Assembly: GCF_003722075.1 (NCBI RefSeq)
Contig: NZ_RDSK01000012.1
Span: 124,001-188,000, forward strand
DNA from: Methanohalophilus sp. RSK
GTDB lineage: Archaea > Halobacteriota > Methanosarcinia > Methanosarcinales > Methanosarcinaceae
Length of the DNA stretch: 64,000 bases
Direction: 5' to 3'
In this document: positions 54,684-63,615 of the stretch, in pieces
How positions within the stretch are numbered: position 1 is the stretch's first letter
Layout of the letters: each line of letters starts with the position of its first letter
Notes under the pieces: model-generated
The model's database searches: none
What the model was told of the DNA's origin: nothing
Seen by the model: only the letters and a program-made list of their open reading frames with translations
Program-made: the position numbers and the translations under genes

Positions 54684-56150
54684 ATGCAATCAATTACACC
54701 TAACAGAATGAAAGCCATAGACACAAACTGCACACATCTGGGATTGAAAGGAATACAGCTTATGGAAAATGCAGGAGCTGCAATTGCACGTAAAGTGTTA
54801 TCCCTGGATGTTCACAACAATGTATTGATCGTAGCAGGAAGGGGAAATAATGGCGGCGATGCATTTGTTGCCGCCCGTCATTTAAGTTATTATGATAATA
54901 TTAGAGTAAGGGTGATCCTGGCGGGGAAAGCAAGCGGCATAAGAACAAAGGACGCATTGGAAAATTTCAATTTATTGAAACATTGTGGTATAAAGGGCCT
55001 GGCTGAAATTACGGATTCCACACAATCCGATGTTTTCCAATGGTTCAAAGAAGCGGATGTCATTGTAGATGGTCTGCTTGGCACGGGCATCCGGGGGCAT
55101 GTCAGGGAACCTGAATCTACATTGATAGATGCCATAAATACCGGCAACTCCTATGTGGTTGCAGTAGACTCCCCCTCAGGTCTCGATCCTGCTACTGGAG
55201 AGAGGGAGAATACTGTCATGGCAGATACAACCCTGACATTCCACAGAATGAAAACCGGACTCGAAAACCAGGGTGAATTTACAGGAGATGTCGAAGTTGT
55301 CAATATCGGTGTTTGCAGGGACGCAGAAGATGCTGTAAACAGGGGGGACCTGGAACCTCTGCTCAAACGTCGTATTGATTCACATAAAGGACAGTCCGGC
55401 AGGGTACTTATTATCGGGGGAGGGGGATATTCCGGAGCGCCGGCCCTTTCAGCAATGGCTGCCCTGCGCAGCGGTGCAGACATCGTGACCGTTGCCTGCC
55501 CTGCAAATGTGTCAGATACAATTGCCTCATTTTCCCCCAATCTCATTGTCAGAAAATTATCCTCCGACATCCTGCAGACAAACGATATTGAAATCTTAAA
55601 AGACCTTATTCATGCACACGATGTGGTGGTTATTGGAATGGGAGTGGGTAATGAAGAAACAATAAGACAGACAATACACCAAATCCTTCCCCTCTGCAAA
55701 AAAGTTGTTGTGGACGCAGATGCTCTTAATGAATTACAACTACCCTCTCCAGAAAATTGTGAAATGATACTGACCCCCCATCCAGGGGAATTCGCTAAAC
55801 TCACAGGAAAGGAAGTTGGAAAAGAATTGCTTGCAAGAGCCAAAATGTTACAGGATTTTTCCCAAGAAAACAAAGTTGTAACCATCCTAAAGGGAAAAAC
55901 CGATATAATTTCTGACGGCAGATACATAAGACAAAACAATAGCGGAAATGCCGGCATGTCCGTTGGCGGTACAGGAGATGTACTCGCGGGAATAGTGGGT
56001 GCCCTGTTCTGTCGCACGGATGCATTTAATGCCGCTTGCTGTGGGGCATTTGTTAATGGGGAGGCAGGAGATGTGGCTTTTGCAAAAGAGGGGCATGGAT
56101 TACTGGCAACCGATGTGATCGAACATATTACAGACATTATGAGACAATAA
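54684..56150 (+). CDS. nnr: Bifunctional NAD(P)H-hydrate epimerase/dehydratase
   Basis: Repairs damaged NAD(P)HX. 488 residues. Epimerase part (residues 1-210) has GRGNNGGDAFVAARHL and DGLLGTGIRGHV; dehydratase part has GHKGQSGRVLIIGGGG-like SHKGQSGRVLIIGGGGYSGAP, LTPHPGEFAKLTG and NSGNAGMSVGGTGDVLAGIVGAL. The full fusion is intact. It begins a probable operon with the 61-residue gene and moaC. Divergent from the DHH gene. Confidence 0.95.
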   Translation: MQSITPNRMKAIDTNCTHLGLKGIQLMENAGAAIARKVLSLDVHNNVLIVAGRGNNGGDAFVAARHLSYYDNIRVRVILAGKASGIRTKDALENFNLLKHCGIKGLAEITDSTQSDVFQWFKEADVIVDGLLGTGIRGHVREPESTLIDAINTGNSYVVAVDSPSGLDPATGERENTVMADTTLTFHRMKTGLENQGEFTGDVEVVNIGVCRDAEDAVNRGDLEPLLKRRIDSHKGQSGRVLIIGGGGYSGAPALSAMAALRSGADIVTVACPANVSDTIASFSPNLIVRKLSSDILQTNDIEILKDLIHAHDVVVIGMGVGNEETIRQTIHQILPLCKKVVVDADALNELQLPSPENCEMILTPHPGEFAKLTGKEVGKELLARAKMLQDFSQENKVVTILKGKTDIISDGRYIRQNNSGNAGMSVGGTGDVLAGIVGALFCRTDAFNAACCGAFVNGEAGDVAFAKEGHGLLATDVIEHITDIMRQ

Positions 56151-56161
56151 AAGGTGATTAA

Positions 56162-56347
56162 ATGACACATACAAAAGACAGGAATGTTGTAGTGGATATT
56201 GAAAGGAACAGACTGAGAGTTATAATCAGCCACGGGGAAGACGAGGAAATTATCAAATTAAGTGTTAGTGAAGCCCGGACACTGCACCAAGCCCTCGGGG
56301 AAAAACTTGAGGATTATGAGCAGCGCCAGAACCTCAGAATAGACTAA
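56162..56347 (+). CDS. Small conserved protein between nnr and moaC
   Basis: 61 residues, very charged: beta hairpin NVVVDIERNRLRVIISHGEDEE, then helix VSEARTLHQALGEKLEDYEQRQ. AAGGTGA precedes the ATG. No cysteine or motif; I do not recognise it. Co-directional and close to both neighbours (12 and 13 bases), so part of the same transcript. Confidence 0.75.
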   Translation: MTHTKDRNVVVDIERNRLRVIISHGEDEEIIKLSVSEARTLHQALGEKLEDYEQRQNLRID

Positions 56348-56360
56348 ACGGGGCGAATCC

Positions 56361-56828
56361 GTGAGAGAATTCACTCACATCAAAGATGGCCATGTCCATA
56401 TGGTCGACGTATCCGAAAAAAGCGAGGTCAAACGCACTGCTCTTGCCCGGGGTAGTATATTCCTTTGTGAAGAAACTATTGGAGAAATCCAAAAGGGAGA
56501 TGTCGAGAAGGGCAATGTACTGGCCACCGCCCGTATTGCCGCCATAATGGCTGTCAAAAAGACTCCGGAACTTATTCCGATGTGCCACCAGATCCCGATA
56601 ACCGGTATAGACATGGATTTTGAGATATGCAAAGACAGGATTACTGTTGACCTATCCGTCAAATCCAGAGGCCAGACCGGGGTGGAAATGGAGGCAATTA
56701 CAGGCGTAAGCTGTGCCCTCCTTGCAATATGGGACATGGTCAAGGCACTTGAGAAGGATGAAGCCGGAAACTATCCCCATACCCGGATCACTGATATTGA
56801 GGTAATCCGTAAAGTGAAAGAAAGCTGA
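56361..56828 (+). CDS. moaC: Cyclic pyranopterin monophosphate synthase
   Basis: Second step of molybdopterin synthesis. 155 residues. Family blocks are MVDVSEKSEVKRTALARG, GNVLATARIAAIMAVKKTPELIPMCHQIPI and the catalytic region TGVEMEAITGVSCALLAIWDMVKA. GTG start at 56361. It supplies the pterin for MoeA (22141) and the formylmethanofuran dehydrogenase cofactor. Confidence 0.95.
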   Translation: MREFTHIKDGHVHMVDVSEKSEVKRTALARGSIFLCEETIGEIQKGDVEKGNVLATARIAAIMAVKKTPELIPMCHQIPITGIDMDFEICKDRITVDLSVKSRGQTGVEMEAITGVSCALLAIWDMVKALEKDEAGNYPHTRITDIEVIRKVKES

Positions 56829-56890
56829 TACCCAATTCTTATAAGTCACCAATACATTCATAGCCATTATCAAAAAAGCGAGGGAATGAT

Positions 56891-57739
56891 GTGAAAATAA
56901 TAGCCGGACCAGCTTCCCAATTGCTTGCCTCTAAAGTGGCACAGCAACTCAATACGCCTCCCACAATATGTGATTATAAAAGATTCCCTGACGGGGAACT
57001 GTATACCCGCATCCGGGATGACAGTATCGATGATGTTACTATCATACAGAGTACGCCTACAGATGGCGATTATATAGCCCTGCTGCAATTAATAGATGCT
57101 TGTGAGGAAGCACCGACCATCAACGTGGTGATACCCTATATGGGATATGCCAGACAGGACAAAGTCTTCAACCAGGGAGAACCCGTCAGTGCGCGCGCAA
57201 TTGCCAGAACCATAAACGCCGACAGGGTATTCACGGTAAACATACATGAGAAAAGCATACTTGAACATTTCAATGCCGATTCCTTTGACCTTGACGCTTC
57301 ACACTTAATCGGAAATCATATACGTTCTATGAACCTGACAGATCCGCTAATAATCTCCCCGGATGCCGGTGCCCTCGAAATTGCAAAAAGTGCATCTGCA
57401 GATATAGGCATTCCCTATGAGCAACTTGAAAAAACAAGGCACAGCGGAGAAAGTGTAACGATTGCTGAAAAAGAGATTGATGTGAGCGGAAGGGATCTGA
57501 TACTACTGGACGACATGATTGCAACCGGTGGTACCATGGCAGAATCCATCCGGATGCTCAAAGAGCAAGGTGCTGCAGACATATATGTTGCCTGTATACA
57601 CCCGGTACTTGCACGCAATGCTGTGGTGCGTCTTTACAATGCTGGTGTCAAGGAGATTATATCCACTGATACCCTTGAAAAACCACAGAGCAGCATCTCG
57701 GTAGCCCCCCTGATAGCCGATACCCTTAAAAGCCTCTAA
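56891..57739 (+). CDS. prs: Ribose-phosphate pyrophosphokinase
   Basis: Makes PRPP from ribose-5-phosphate and ATP. 282 residues, the short archaeal form. FPDGELYTRI, VIPYMGYARQDKVF, and PRPP loop DDMIATGGTMAES are clear. GTG start at 56891 behind GAGGGAATGAT. Begins a run with the 126-residue gene, glycosylase and CDIN1-like gene. Confidence 0.95.
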   Translation: MKIIAGPASQLLASKVAQQLNTPPTICDYKRFPDGELYTRIRDDSIDDVTIIQSTPTDGDYIALLQLIDACEEAPTINVVIPYMGYARQDKVFNQGEPVSARAIARTINADRVFTVNIHEKSILEHFNADSFDLDASHLIGNHIRSMNLTDPLIISPDAGALEIAKSASADIGIPYEQLEKTRHSGESVTIAEKEIDVSGRDLILLDDMIATGGTMAESIRMLKEQGAADIYVACIHPVLARNAVVRLYNAGVKEIISTDTLEKPQSSISVAPLIADTLKSL

Positions 57740-57766
57740 TATTCACCTATATGAGGAGTGTTATGA

Positions 57767-58147
57767 ATGTCTTTACCGGAAATATGTCCCCTCGATGGGA
57801 CGCAGGTGTGCAAGAAAAGAAAGTGTCACCTCTACCATGTGGATTGGCGTACCGGTGATGAAAACTGTTCCGTTGGGTATAATCAGACCACAAAAATGAG
57901 AAAGAGTTCCGAATCTGTAGTGGATGAATATGCTCAACGTGTGAAGGAAAAACTAAAGAACAGGACAGAACCACCGGTAGATTCCAGAGAACCCACAGAG
58001 GAAATCCCACACCCAAAGGGCGACAAGGCTCCCACGAAAGAAAAAACCAGTGAGATATCCACAGAAGGAAAAAGGAAAAGTATAGACAAAGCAATGGAAC
58101 TTGACCTTCCAGATGATTATGAAGAAGAGTTCTGGTCCGACAGATAA
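57767..58147 (+). CDS. Uncharacterised protein with Cys-rich N-terminus and disordered charged tail
   Basis: 126 residues. The N-terminal 40 residues have CPLDGTQVCKKRKCHLYHVD and a Cys in DENCSVGY, likely one small metal site. The remainder (residues 45-126) is Lys/Glu/Pro-rich and looks disordered, ending DDYEEEFWSDR. I do not recognise it. GAGGAG precedes the ATG. It ends 10 bases before the glycosylase start. Confidence 0.75.
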   Translation: MSLPEICPLDGTQVCKKRKCHLYHVDWRTGDENCSVGYNQTTKMRKSSESVVDEYAQRVKEKLKNRTEPPVDSREPTEEIPHPKGDKAPTKEKTSEISTEGKRKSIDKAMELDLPDDYEEEFWSDR

Positions 58148-58157
58148 AGCAGAAAAT

Positions 58158-58799
58158 ATGCATGCAGAGATGCTGCAATCTGTTTATAACATACTCATAC
58201 GGGAATTTGGTTCACAGCATTGGTGGCCTGCTGAGACCCCTTTTGAAGTTATCGTGGGAGCAATACTTACACAGCAGACAAAATGGACTAATGTGGAAAA
58301 AGCTATCGATAACCTCAAACAGAAAAATATGCTTGAGGCCGACAAACTGGCAGGGATGGATCTGCAGGAACTTGAAGAAGATGTAAAATGTACCGGATTT
58401 TACAGGCAAAAGGCCAGCAGATTACAGGGAATATCCAGCTATTTTGATCATCACGGAGAAGAAGTACTTTTCTCCCTTCCAGCAGAAAAACTACGCAGGC
58501 GTTTACTTGAATTAAAGGGTATCGGACCTGAAACCGCAGATAGCATCCTGTTATATGCTGCCGGAAAACCCTGTTTTGTAATTGATGCATATACAACCAG
58601 AATAATGCGATGCATAGGAGTTGAGGGTAATTACCACCAGCTGCAGGAAATGTTTGTGAAAAATATTCCAGATGATGTAGAAATGTATAAGGAATACCAC
58701 GCCCTGATAGTGGAGTATGCGAAAAATTACTGTGTAACCAGGCAGTGCGACAAATGTCTCCTGCAGGGGAACAAGGATGGACAAAACAGAATACAATGA
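58158..58799 (+). CDS. Endonuclease III-related HhH-GPD DNA glycosylase
   Basis: 213-residue base-excision enzyme of the COG2231 type. TPFEVIVGAILTQQTKWTNVEKAI is the family opening. The HhH is LKGIGPETADSILL, where Glu125 sits at the position of EndoIII catalytic Lys; the conserved Asp143 is in FVIDAYTTR. The C-terminal Cys loop has only three of four ligands (CVTRQCDKC), so a 4Fe-4S cluster may be missing. A monofunctional glycosylase is likely (inference). ATG 58158 chosen; it overlaps the next gene by 23 bases. Confidence 0.88.
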   Translation: MHAEMLQSVYNILIREFGSQHWWPAETPFEVIVGAILTQQTKWTNVEKAIDNLKQKNMLEADKLAGMDLQELEEDVKCTGFYRQKASRLQGISSYFDHHGEEVLFSLPAEKLRRRLLELKGIGPETADSILLYAAGKPCFVIDAYTTRIMRCIGVEGNYHQLQEMFVKNIPDDVEMYKEYHALIVEYAKNYCVTRQCDKCLLQGNKDGQNRIQ

Positions 58800-59568
58800 G
58801 ATACACCGAAGCGTCAGGGAGGCTTCAGACTTCGAAAAACTGGCCCTGGATTACTGCCAGCCCGTAGGCGTAGTCGCTTCCATCCTGCACCAGAAAATTA
58901 TCGATCATGTAAAGAAAAATTACTATATTATCCAGAATAAAAGTGCTTTACTGCTCAAAAAATGGAAAAGAGGCAGCAGTATAATTCAACTTTCAGAAGA
59001 ATACAAATTCCCTCCTGCACTTATAGCCACAACACTGCTAAAAGAGTTGGGCATGTCCAAGAAATATGTATTCAACCACCTCGATGAAATAGAAGACAGC
59101 CGGCTGGCAGCTGAAATAAAGGAAGCCCTTGAAACAGATCTCTATTTTTCACCTGAAGCCCACTCTTTCCAGGCCAGGAAAGGAATATTAGGGGAAATGA
59201 TCGTAGCCAGGTGGCTTGAATACAGAAATATCGAATATCTGACAGAAGAAGAATTGAGAAAGCAAAGTGCAGAAAAGACACCTGATTTTCTCCTTCCAAG
59301 TCCTGTTGAGATCCGGGGCCAACAGGTAAACTGGGTCGAAAGCAAAGCCGTATTTGGTAACGAGGCCGAACACCAGGCCTATCTCAAAAAGCAGTATTCC
59401 CGCTATGAAGAATTGTACGGCAGTGGAATGGTGATCTACTGGTACGGTTACGTGGACGGAATCAGCCTGGAAGGCCATATAATAAGTGACTACAGGATAG
59501 ATGATGAGTTTGATCCTGACATCCTGCGAGATATAGTAGAATTACTCAATCTCACGCCTGACTGGTAA
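58777..59568 (+). CDS. CDIN1 (C15orf41)-like protein with TPD motif
   Basis: 263 residues related to human CDIN1, whose mutations cause congenital dyserythropoietic anaemia. N-terminal helical region (residues 1-120), then GILGEMIVARWLEYRNIEYLTEEE and a PD-(D/E)xK-like core: Thr168-Pro169-Asp170 in EKTPDFLL and Glu188-Ser-Lys190 in WVESKAVFG. A nuclease is predicted; activity not shown. Its start lies inside the glycosylase gene, so the two are coupled, which points to DNA processing. Confidence 0.88.
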   Translation: MDKTEYNEIHRSVREASDFEKLALDYCQPVGVVASILHQKIIDHVKKNYYIIQNKSALLLKKWKRGSSIIQLSEEYKFPPALIATTLLKELGMSKKYVFNHLDEIEDSRLAAEIKEALETDLYFSPEAHSFQARKGILGEMIVARWLEYRNIEYLTEEELRKQSAEKTPDFLLPSPVEIRGQQVNWVESKAVFGNEAEHQAYLKKQYSRYEELYGSGMVIYWYGYVDGISLEGHIISDYRIDDEFDPDILRDIVELLNLTPDW

Positions 59569-59788
59569 AATTACATTCCTTCATGGCTCTCAGTGGCAAA
59601 TCGGTGACTGTATCACTAAAATCTTCTTTTAATAAAACACCTTCCTCTACGAGACTGGCATGTGTGCCCATGGTTTCGAGCAATGAATCCACCTCTTCTC
59701 CTACAGGTTCTCTCATATTGTTCATTTCAAAAATATCTTGTAAAACAGATATTGCATTTCTTTTGCGGGAATCAGTGATGCGTGTCAT
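59552..59788 (-). CDS. Small uncharacterised protein
   Basis: 78 residues: MTRITDSRKRNAISVLQDIF, then acidic GEEVDSLLETMGTHASLVEEG and a short end CNFTSQA. Looks helical and soluble. Start ATG 59788 behind GGTG; the frame is open to 59800. It overlaps the 3' end of the CDIN1-like gene by 17 bases. I do not recognise it. Confidence 0.55.
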   Translation of the reverse strand: MTRITDSRKRNAISVLQDIFEMNNMREPVGEEVDSLLETMGTHASLVEEGVLLKEDFSDTVTDLPLRAMKECNFTSQA

Positions 59789-59839
59789 TAAGGTTAACAC
59801 CGTTGATTGTTTTTAAAAATCTGTCGATTTTTACCTGTT

Positions 59840-61813
59840 TTACAGGAGCATTCCAATCTGGTAGATTACTGCACCCACTGTGAATGCAAGGAGTATCGTA
59901 AATGTGGAAATCATAACAGTATCCCTTGTGCCCAGCTCATGTCTCAGTATTGCAATGGTTGCAACACATGGAATATATATTGTTGTAATTACAGCAAACA
60001 CATACATCTGCAGAGGCGTCAATACCATTGCAAAATTAGAAGTACCAGCAAGCACCGCCAGAATCTCAAGCGCCATTTCTTTGCGCAGGATACCGAATAC
60101 AAGTGCTGTAGCAGCAAAAGCAGGCAGACCCAGAATCCCTACAGATATAGGAGATACGGCATTCTCAAAAATATCCAGAATGCCCAGAGTATCCAGCCCA
60201 CCCAGTAATGCACTCCCCACTATCAGTAGAGGGAAAGCGATATAGACAAACTCACGTATCCTAAGCCAGGTTTTTTTAAGAATGGATACAACGTCAGGAT
60301 GTCTCAACGGACCCATTTCCATAATAAAACCGGTCCGCTCCCCGGGAAGACCCCTGCCCAGTATCCAGCCGGTAATGAAAATTATGAAAATCTCCAGCAC
60401 ATAGATTGATACCGCAGCCCAATAACCTACAAAGGTACCTACAAGTCCCAGAATAATAACAGTCCTTGCAGAACAGGGGATAAGGGATATGAGAACCGAA
60501 GCGATACGCCTCTCCCTCAATGTATTCAATGCACGGGTAGCCATGATTGCCGGTACATTACAACCCAGCCCCAGTATCAGAGGAATCACTGCCCTGCCAT
60601 GCAAACCCATCCTGTGAGTGAGATTATCCAGAAGAAAGGCTGCACGGGTCAGGTATCCCGAATCCTCGAAAATGGAGAGGATAATATAAAAAATCCCTAT
60701 GTAGGGAATTGCAATGGCAAACCCGGCCTCTATGCCCATCAGGGAGTAAAGAATTACATTGCGCACAAGAGGGTTGCTTGTTGCAAGCTCCGTTTCAACC
60801 GGAGCTATCAGGTAGGTTTCGAAAAGATGGACGATTCCCTCTTCCAGGAATCCTCCAACCCTGAAAACCAGAAGGAAAGTAAGTAAAAGGGCTGCTGCAA
60901 GACCCACGACACCCACATATTCAGATGTGAGCATATCATCAATACGATGTTTTAGAGAAGTGTCCTTTTCTACAATTGACTGGACCGAGTCTGTAATCTG
61001 GCCGGCTTCCCCATAGAGGTCCCTTGCCAGGGTATCTGAAATAGCCATATTGTGGGCATCTTCGATCTCTGAAGCCATTTCTGAAGCCTTTGATAAAAGC
61101 AGGTCTGCCTCATGGGGTCTGCAGCACATGCGTACAAAATCAGTGTCATTTTCAAGAGCTCGCAATCTTATTACAGAGGCAGTATCCGGAAAATCCGCAC
61201 CAAGATCCTTGATAGCGTTAGTTATATGATGATCATAATGAACACGGATTCGCCCTGCTGTTGAAAGGGATGGATCAACTGCTTCTTTCAGGACCTCATC
61301 AAGCCCGATTCCCTTGGTAGCAACAGTAGGTACAACCGGCACACCCAGAATCCGGGACAATTGGACAGCATCAATATCAATTCCCATTTCCCTAGCGGCA
61401 TCCAGCTGATTGAGGGCAATTACCACAGGTACACCGAGTTCCAGTATCTGGAGGGTAAGATACAGGTTACGTTCCAGTCTTGTTGCATCCACCACATTTA
61501 CGATCACATCGGGATATTCACGCAGCAGGTATTCCTTTGAGACCCGTTCATCCTCTGTGGAAGTACCCAGTGAATAAATACCCGGCAAATCCACAATATC
61601 TATTTTCTTCTGGCCAACCTTTACAGTCCCGCGTGTCATTTCCACAGTGGTTCCCGGATAATTGGAAACCATGACACCCACACCGGTGACCCTGGAAAAA
61701 AAAGCACTTTTACCTACACTGGGATTGCCAACAAAGGCAATTGTCATGTCATGATCGCCGTCATGCATGCGTTTTTCGGCTGCCCCGCAGCAAGAATCAG
61801 GAATGACTACCAC
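59840..61813 (-). CDS. feoB: Ferrous iron transporter B
   Basis: 657 residues. N-terminal G domain with GNPSVGKSAFFSRVTG, DLPGIYSLG and ALNQLD (in VIALNQLDAAREMG), a GDI-like helical region, then a membrane domain with two Gate motifs (LGLGCNVPAIMATRAL and IPCSARTVIILGL). Start GTG 61813 gives a short N-terminal CCGAAEKR peptide; ATG 61768 or 61747 would begin nearer the G domain. It overlaps the DtxR-FeoA gene by 17 bases, forming a compact iron operon. Confidence 0.94.
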   Translation of the reverse strand: MVVIPDSCCGAAEKRMHDGDHDMTIAFVGNPSVGKSAFFSRVTGVGVMVSNYPGTTVEMTRGTVKVGQKKIDIVDLPGIYSLGTSTEDERVSKEYLLREYPDVIVNVVDATRLERNLYLTLQILELGVPVVIALNQLDAAREMGIDIDAVQLSRILGVPVVPTVATKGIGLDEVLKEAVDPSLSTAGRIRVHYDHHITNAIKDLGADFPDTASVIRLRALENDTDFVRMCCRPHEADLLLSKASEMASEIEDAHNMAISDTLARDLYGEAGQITDSVQSIVEKDTSLKHRIDDMLTSEYVGVVGLAAALLLTFLLVFRVGGFLEEGIVHLFETYLIAPVETELATSNPLVRNVILYSLMGIEAGFAIAIPYIGIFYIILSIFEDSGYLTRAAFLLDNLTHRMGLHGRAVIPLILGLGCNVPAIMATRALNTLRERRIASVLISLIPCSARTVIILGLVGTFVGYWAAVSIYVLEIFIIFITGWILGRGLPGERTGFIMEMGPLRHPDVVSILKKTWLRIREFVYIAFPLLIVGSALLGGLDTLGILDIFENAVSPISVGILGLPAFAATALVFGILRKEMALEILAVLAGTSNFAMVLTPLQMYVFAVITTIYIPCVATIAILRHELGTRDTVMISTFTILLAFTVGAVIYQIGMLL

Positions 61814-62486
61814 GTCTCCGCTGTCTGTGGTCGTTTTCTGCAGGTTTTACAAAGATTTTTTCCGCCACTTCATTTCCCAGGGCTATTTCCGTACCCTTGG
61901 TGATTATAGAAATGCATCCCTGTTTCTGTTTTCTTTTGATTTCAATATCCTCACCTGCAACCATCCCCAGGGACGTAAGCCTATCCTTGGTCTCTTTTGG
62001 CAGGGCAACCATTACCACTTTTCCTTTAGCCTTTTCATTCATTTCTATAAGAGAAATATAATGATCCCTGCTCAAACTACATTTAGAAAGCAGAGTGGTT
62101 TCAGAAATATCACAGAGACCTTTTTCTGCCAGGTAAGAGCACATTCTTTCAAGTACAACATCTGACATGACATGTTCGAGCGCACAGGCTTCCTGGTCCG
62201 CTACTTCTTCATTTATATCAAGTACCCTGATGAAAAAGTTCCTGAGCACCAGATGTTTTCGCTGGAGATTGTTGGCCTGCATAATTCCGGATTCGGTCAA
62301 TTCAACCCCGCGATAAGGAGCATGAGTCACAAGGCCTTCATCCGAGAGGCGCTGTATCATTTCAGTAACTGTTGCAGGAGCGATTTCAAGTTCCTTTGCT
62401 ATATCCTTGTTCTTGGCCGGGGAACTGGTGCGGTTGATCAAACCCTGTATGGTTTCCAGATATTCTTCGGTTCTCTCGATATGCAT
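61797..62486 (-). CDS. DtxR/MntR-family iron regulator with FeoA domain
   Basis: 229 residues. Winged helix (YLETIQGLINR, IAPATVTEMIQRLSDEGLV), dimer domain with metal ligands in EEVADQEACALEHVMSDVVLERMC, and a C-terminal SH3-like FeoA domain (KVVMVALPKETKDRLTSLGMVAGEDIEIKRKQKQG in two pieces). The FeoA domain fused to a regulator replaces a separate FeoA gene. The start has GGAG. It controls or senses iron for FeoB, which overlaps its end. Confidence 0.92.
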   Translation of the reverse strand: MHIERTEEYLETIQGLINRTSSPAKNKDIAKELEIAPATVTEMIQRLSDEGLVTHAPYRGVELTESGIMQANNLQRKHLVLRNFFIRVLDINEEVADQEACALEHVMSDVVLERMCSYLAEKGLCDISETTLLSKCSLSRDHYISLIEMNEKAKGKVVMVALPKETKDRLTSLGMVAGEDIEIKRKQKQGCISIITKGTEIALGNEVAEKIFVKPAENDHRQRRRGSHS

Positions 62487-62527
62487 GAATGATCCACTCC
62501 TGGAGGAAAATTAGAATACATATTATA

Positions 62528-62535
62528 TTAGGTTA
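62528..62535. promoter_or_regulatory. DtxR-box-like half-site
   Basis: TTAGGTTA (plus) equals TAACCTAA on the regulator strand, the half of the DtxR/IdeR consensus. It would lie near the transcript start of the iron operon given the A-box at 62560-62573. The second half is not recognisable. Confidence 0.3.
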
Positions 62536-62559
62536 TGCGAAAGTGAAGTAGAGAATCTA

Positions 62560-62573
62560 TAAATATATATTTA
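62560..62573. promoter_or_regulatory. Palindromic TATA element between the iron operon and dys
   Basis: TAAATATATATTTA is a perfect 14-base palindrome about 75 bases from either start codon (62486 and 62652). It can serve as an A-box for both divergent transcripts. Confidence 0.45.
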
Positions 62574-62651
62574 ACCCCCCGTACACAAATGCCGAACAAC
62601 TTTTTAAGTGAATAAGGACATGAATTGTTTCCTAAAAAGTCGTGATATACA

Positions 62652-63602
62652 ATGGTTCAGGTAAAGGATCTCCACTGGAAAAAAGACATGAGGGTATCAG
62701 AACTCGTTAATTCCTATGAGAATGTAGGTTTTCAGAGTGTAGAACTGCATCGGGCATCCGAAGTAATAGTCAAGATGAAAAAGGATTCAGCAAAGGTATT
62801 CCTTACATTTACCTCTAACATGGTTACTTCCGGGTTGAGAGGATTTTTTGCTCAGCTCATTGAATTGGGAATTGCAGATGTACTTGTTACAACAGTCGGG
62901 GGCCTTGAAGAAGATATAATGAAGGCTACAGGGGAAGTTTTTTCCATCGGCAATTTCAATACCGACGATGTGGAACTCCATGAGAGAGGAATTAACAGAG
63001 TCGGGAACCTCCTGATCCAGAATCAAAGTTACATGAATTTCGAGGATATGATCATGGATATTCTCAGGAAACTCTACGCAAAACAAAAACGATGGTCTGT
63101 ATCAGAGATGCTGCGGGAAATCGGCCTGCTTTTGGATGACCAAAACTCAATCCTGTACCAGGCAGCAAAGCATGATGTGCCTGTTTTCTGTCCCGCCATA
63201 ACCGATGGTGCCTTCGGATTTCACCTGTATCTTTTCCAGCAGGAAAACCCGGATTTCATAGTTGATGTCGTGAAAGATTTCGGCAACATTCTCCTTACCA
63301 CCAGTTATGATGACAGGAAGGGAGTAATCGCCCTGGGTGGTTCAATATCCAAACACCATGCAATACTGGCTACATTGCTCAACGGAGGGGCGGAATACGC
63401 TATATACATGACCACGGCCCACCGCACTTCCGGCAGCATGTCCGGTGCCAATACAAGTGAAGCAAAATCCTGGGGCAAGGTAAAGGATGAAAGTGATATT
63501 GCCACAGTTATCGGTGATGTCAGCATAACCTTCCCTATGGCTATGACTCGGGCACTGGATGAACTGTACGAAGAAGGATTACTGAATATAGAAAATAAAT
63601 AA
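62652..63602 (+). CDS. dys: Deoxyhypusine synthase
   Basis: Transfers the aminobutyl group of spermidine to Lys35 of aIF5A (41190). 316 residues. VFLTFTSNMVTSGLRGFFAQLIE, VTTVGGLEEDIMK and NAD-binding DRKGVIALGGSISKHHAI are typical, with YAIYMTTAHRTSGSMSGANTSEAKSWGK near the end. The catalytic Lys region is the SKHHAIL/EAKSWGKVK part. It ends 13 bases before a PLP decarboxylase. Confidence 0.95.
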   Translation: MVQVKDLHWKKDMRVSELVNSYENVGFQSVELHRASEVIVKMKKDSAKVFLTFTSNMVTSGLRGFFAQLIELGIADVLVTTVGGLEEDIMKATGEVFSIGNFNTDDVELHERGINRVGNLLIQNQSYMNFEDMIMDILRKLYAKQKRWSVSEMLREIGLLLDDQNSILYQAAKHDVPVFCPAITDGAFGFHLYLFQQENPDFIVDVVKDFGNILLTTSYDDRKGVIALGGSISKHHAILATLLNGGAEYAIYMTTAHRTSGSMSGANTSEAKSWGKVKDESDIATVIGDVSITFPMAMTRALDELYEEGLLNIENK

Positions 63603-63615
63603 AGAGATTTATAAA

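Noticed and set aside
59807-60208. Cys-rich plus-strand frame within feoB
   Set aside because: Mirror of conserved FeoB membrane sequence on the other strand.
62520-62545. Full DtxR box
   Set aside because: Only one half-site is recognisable; the other arm does not match.
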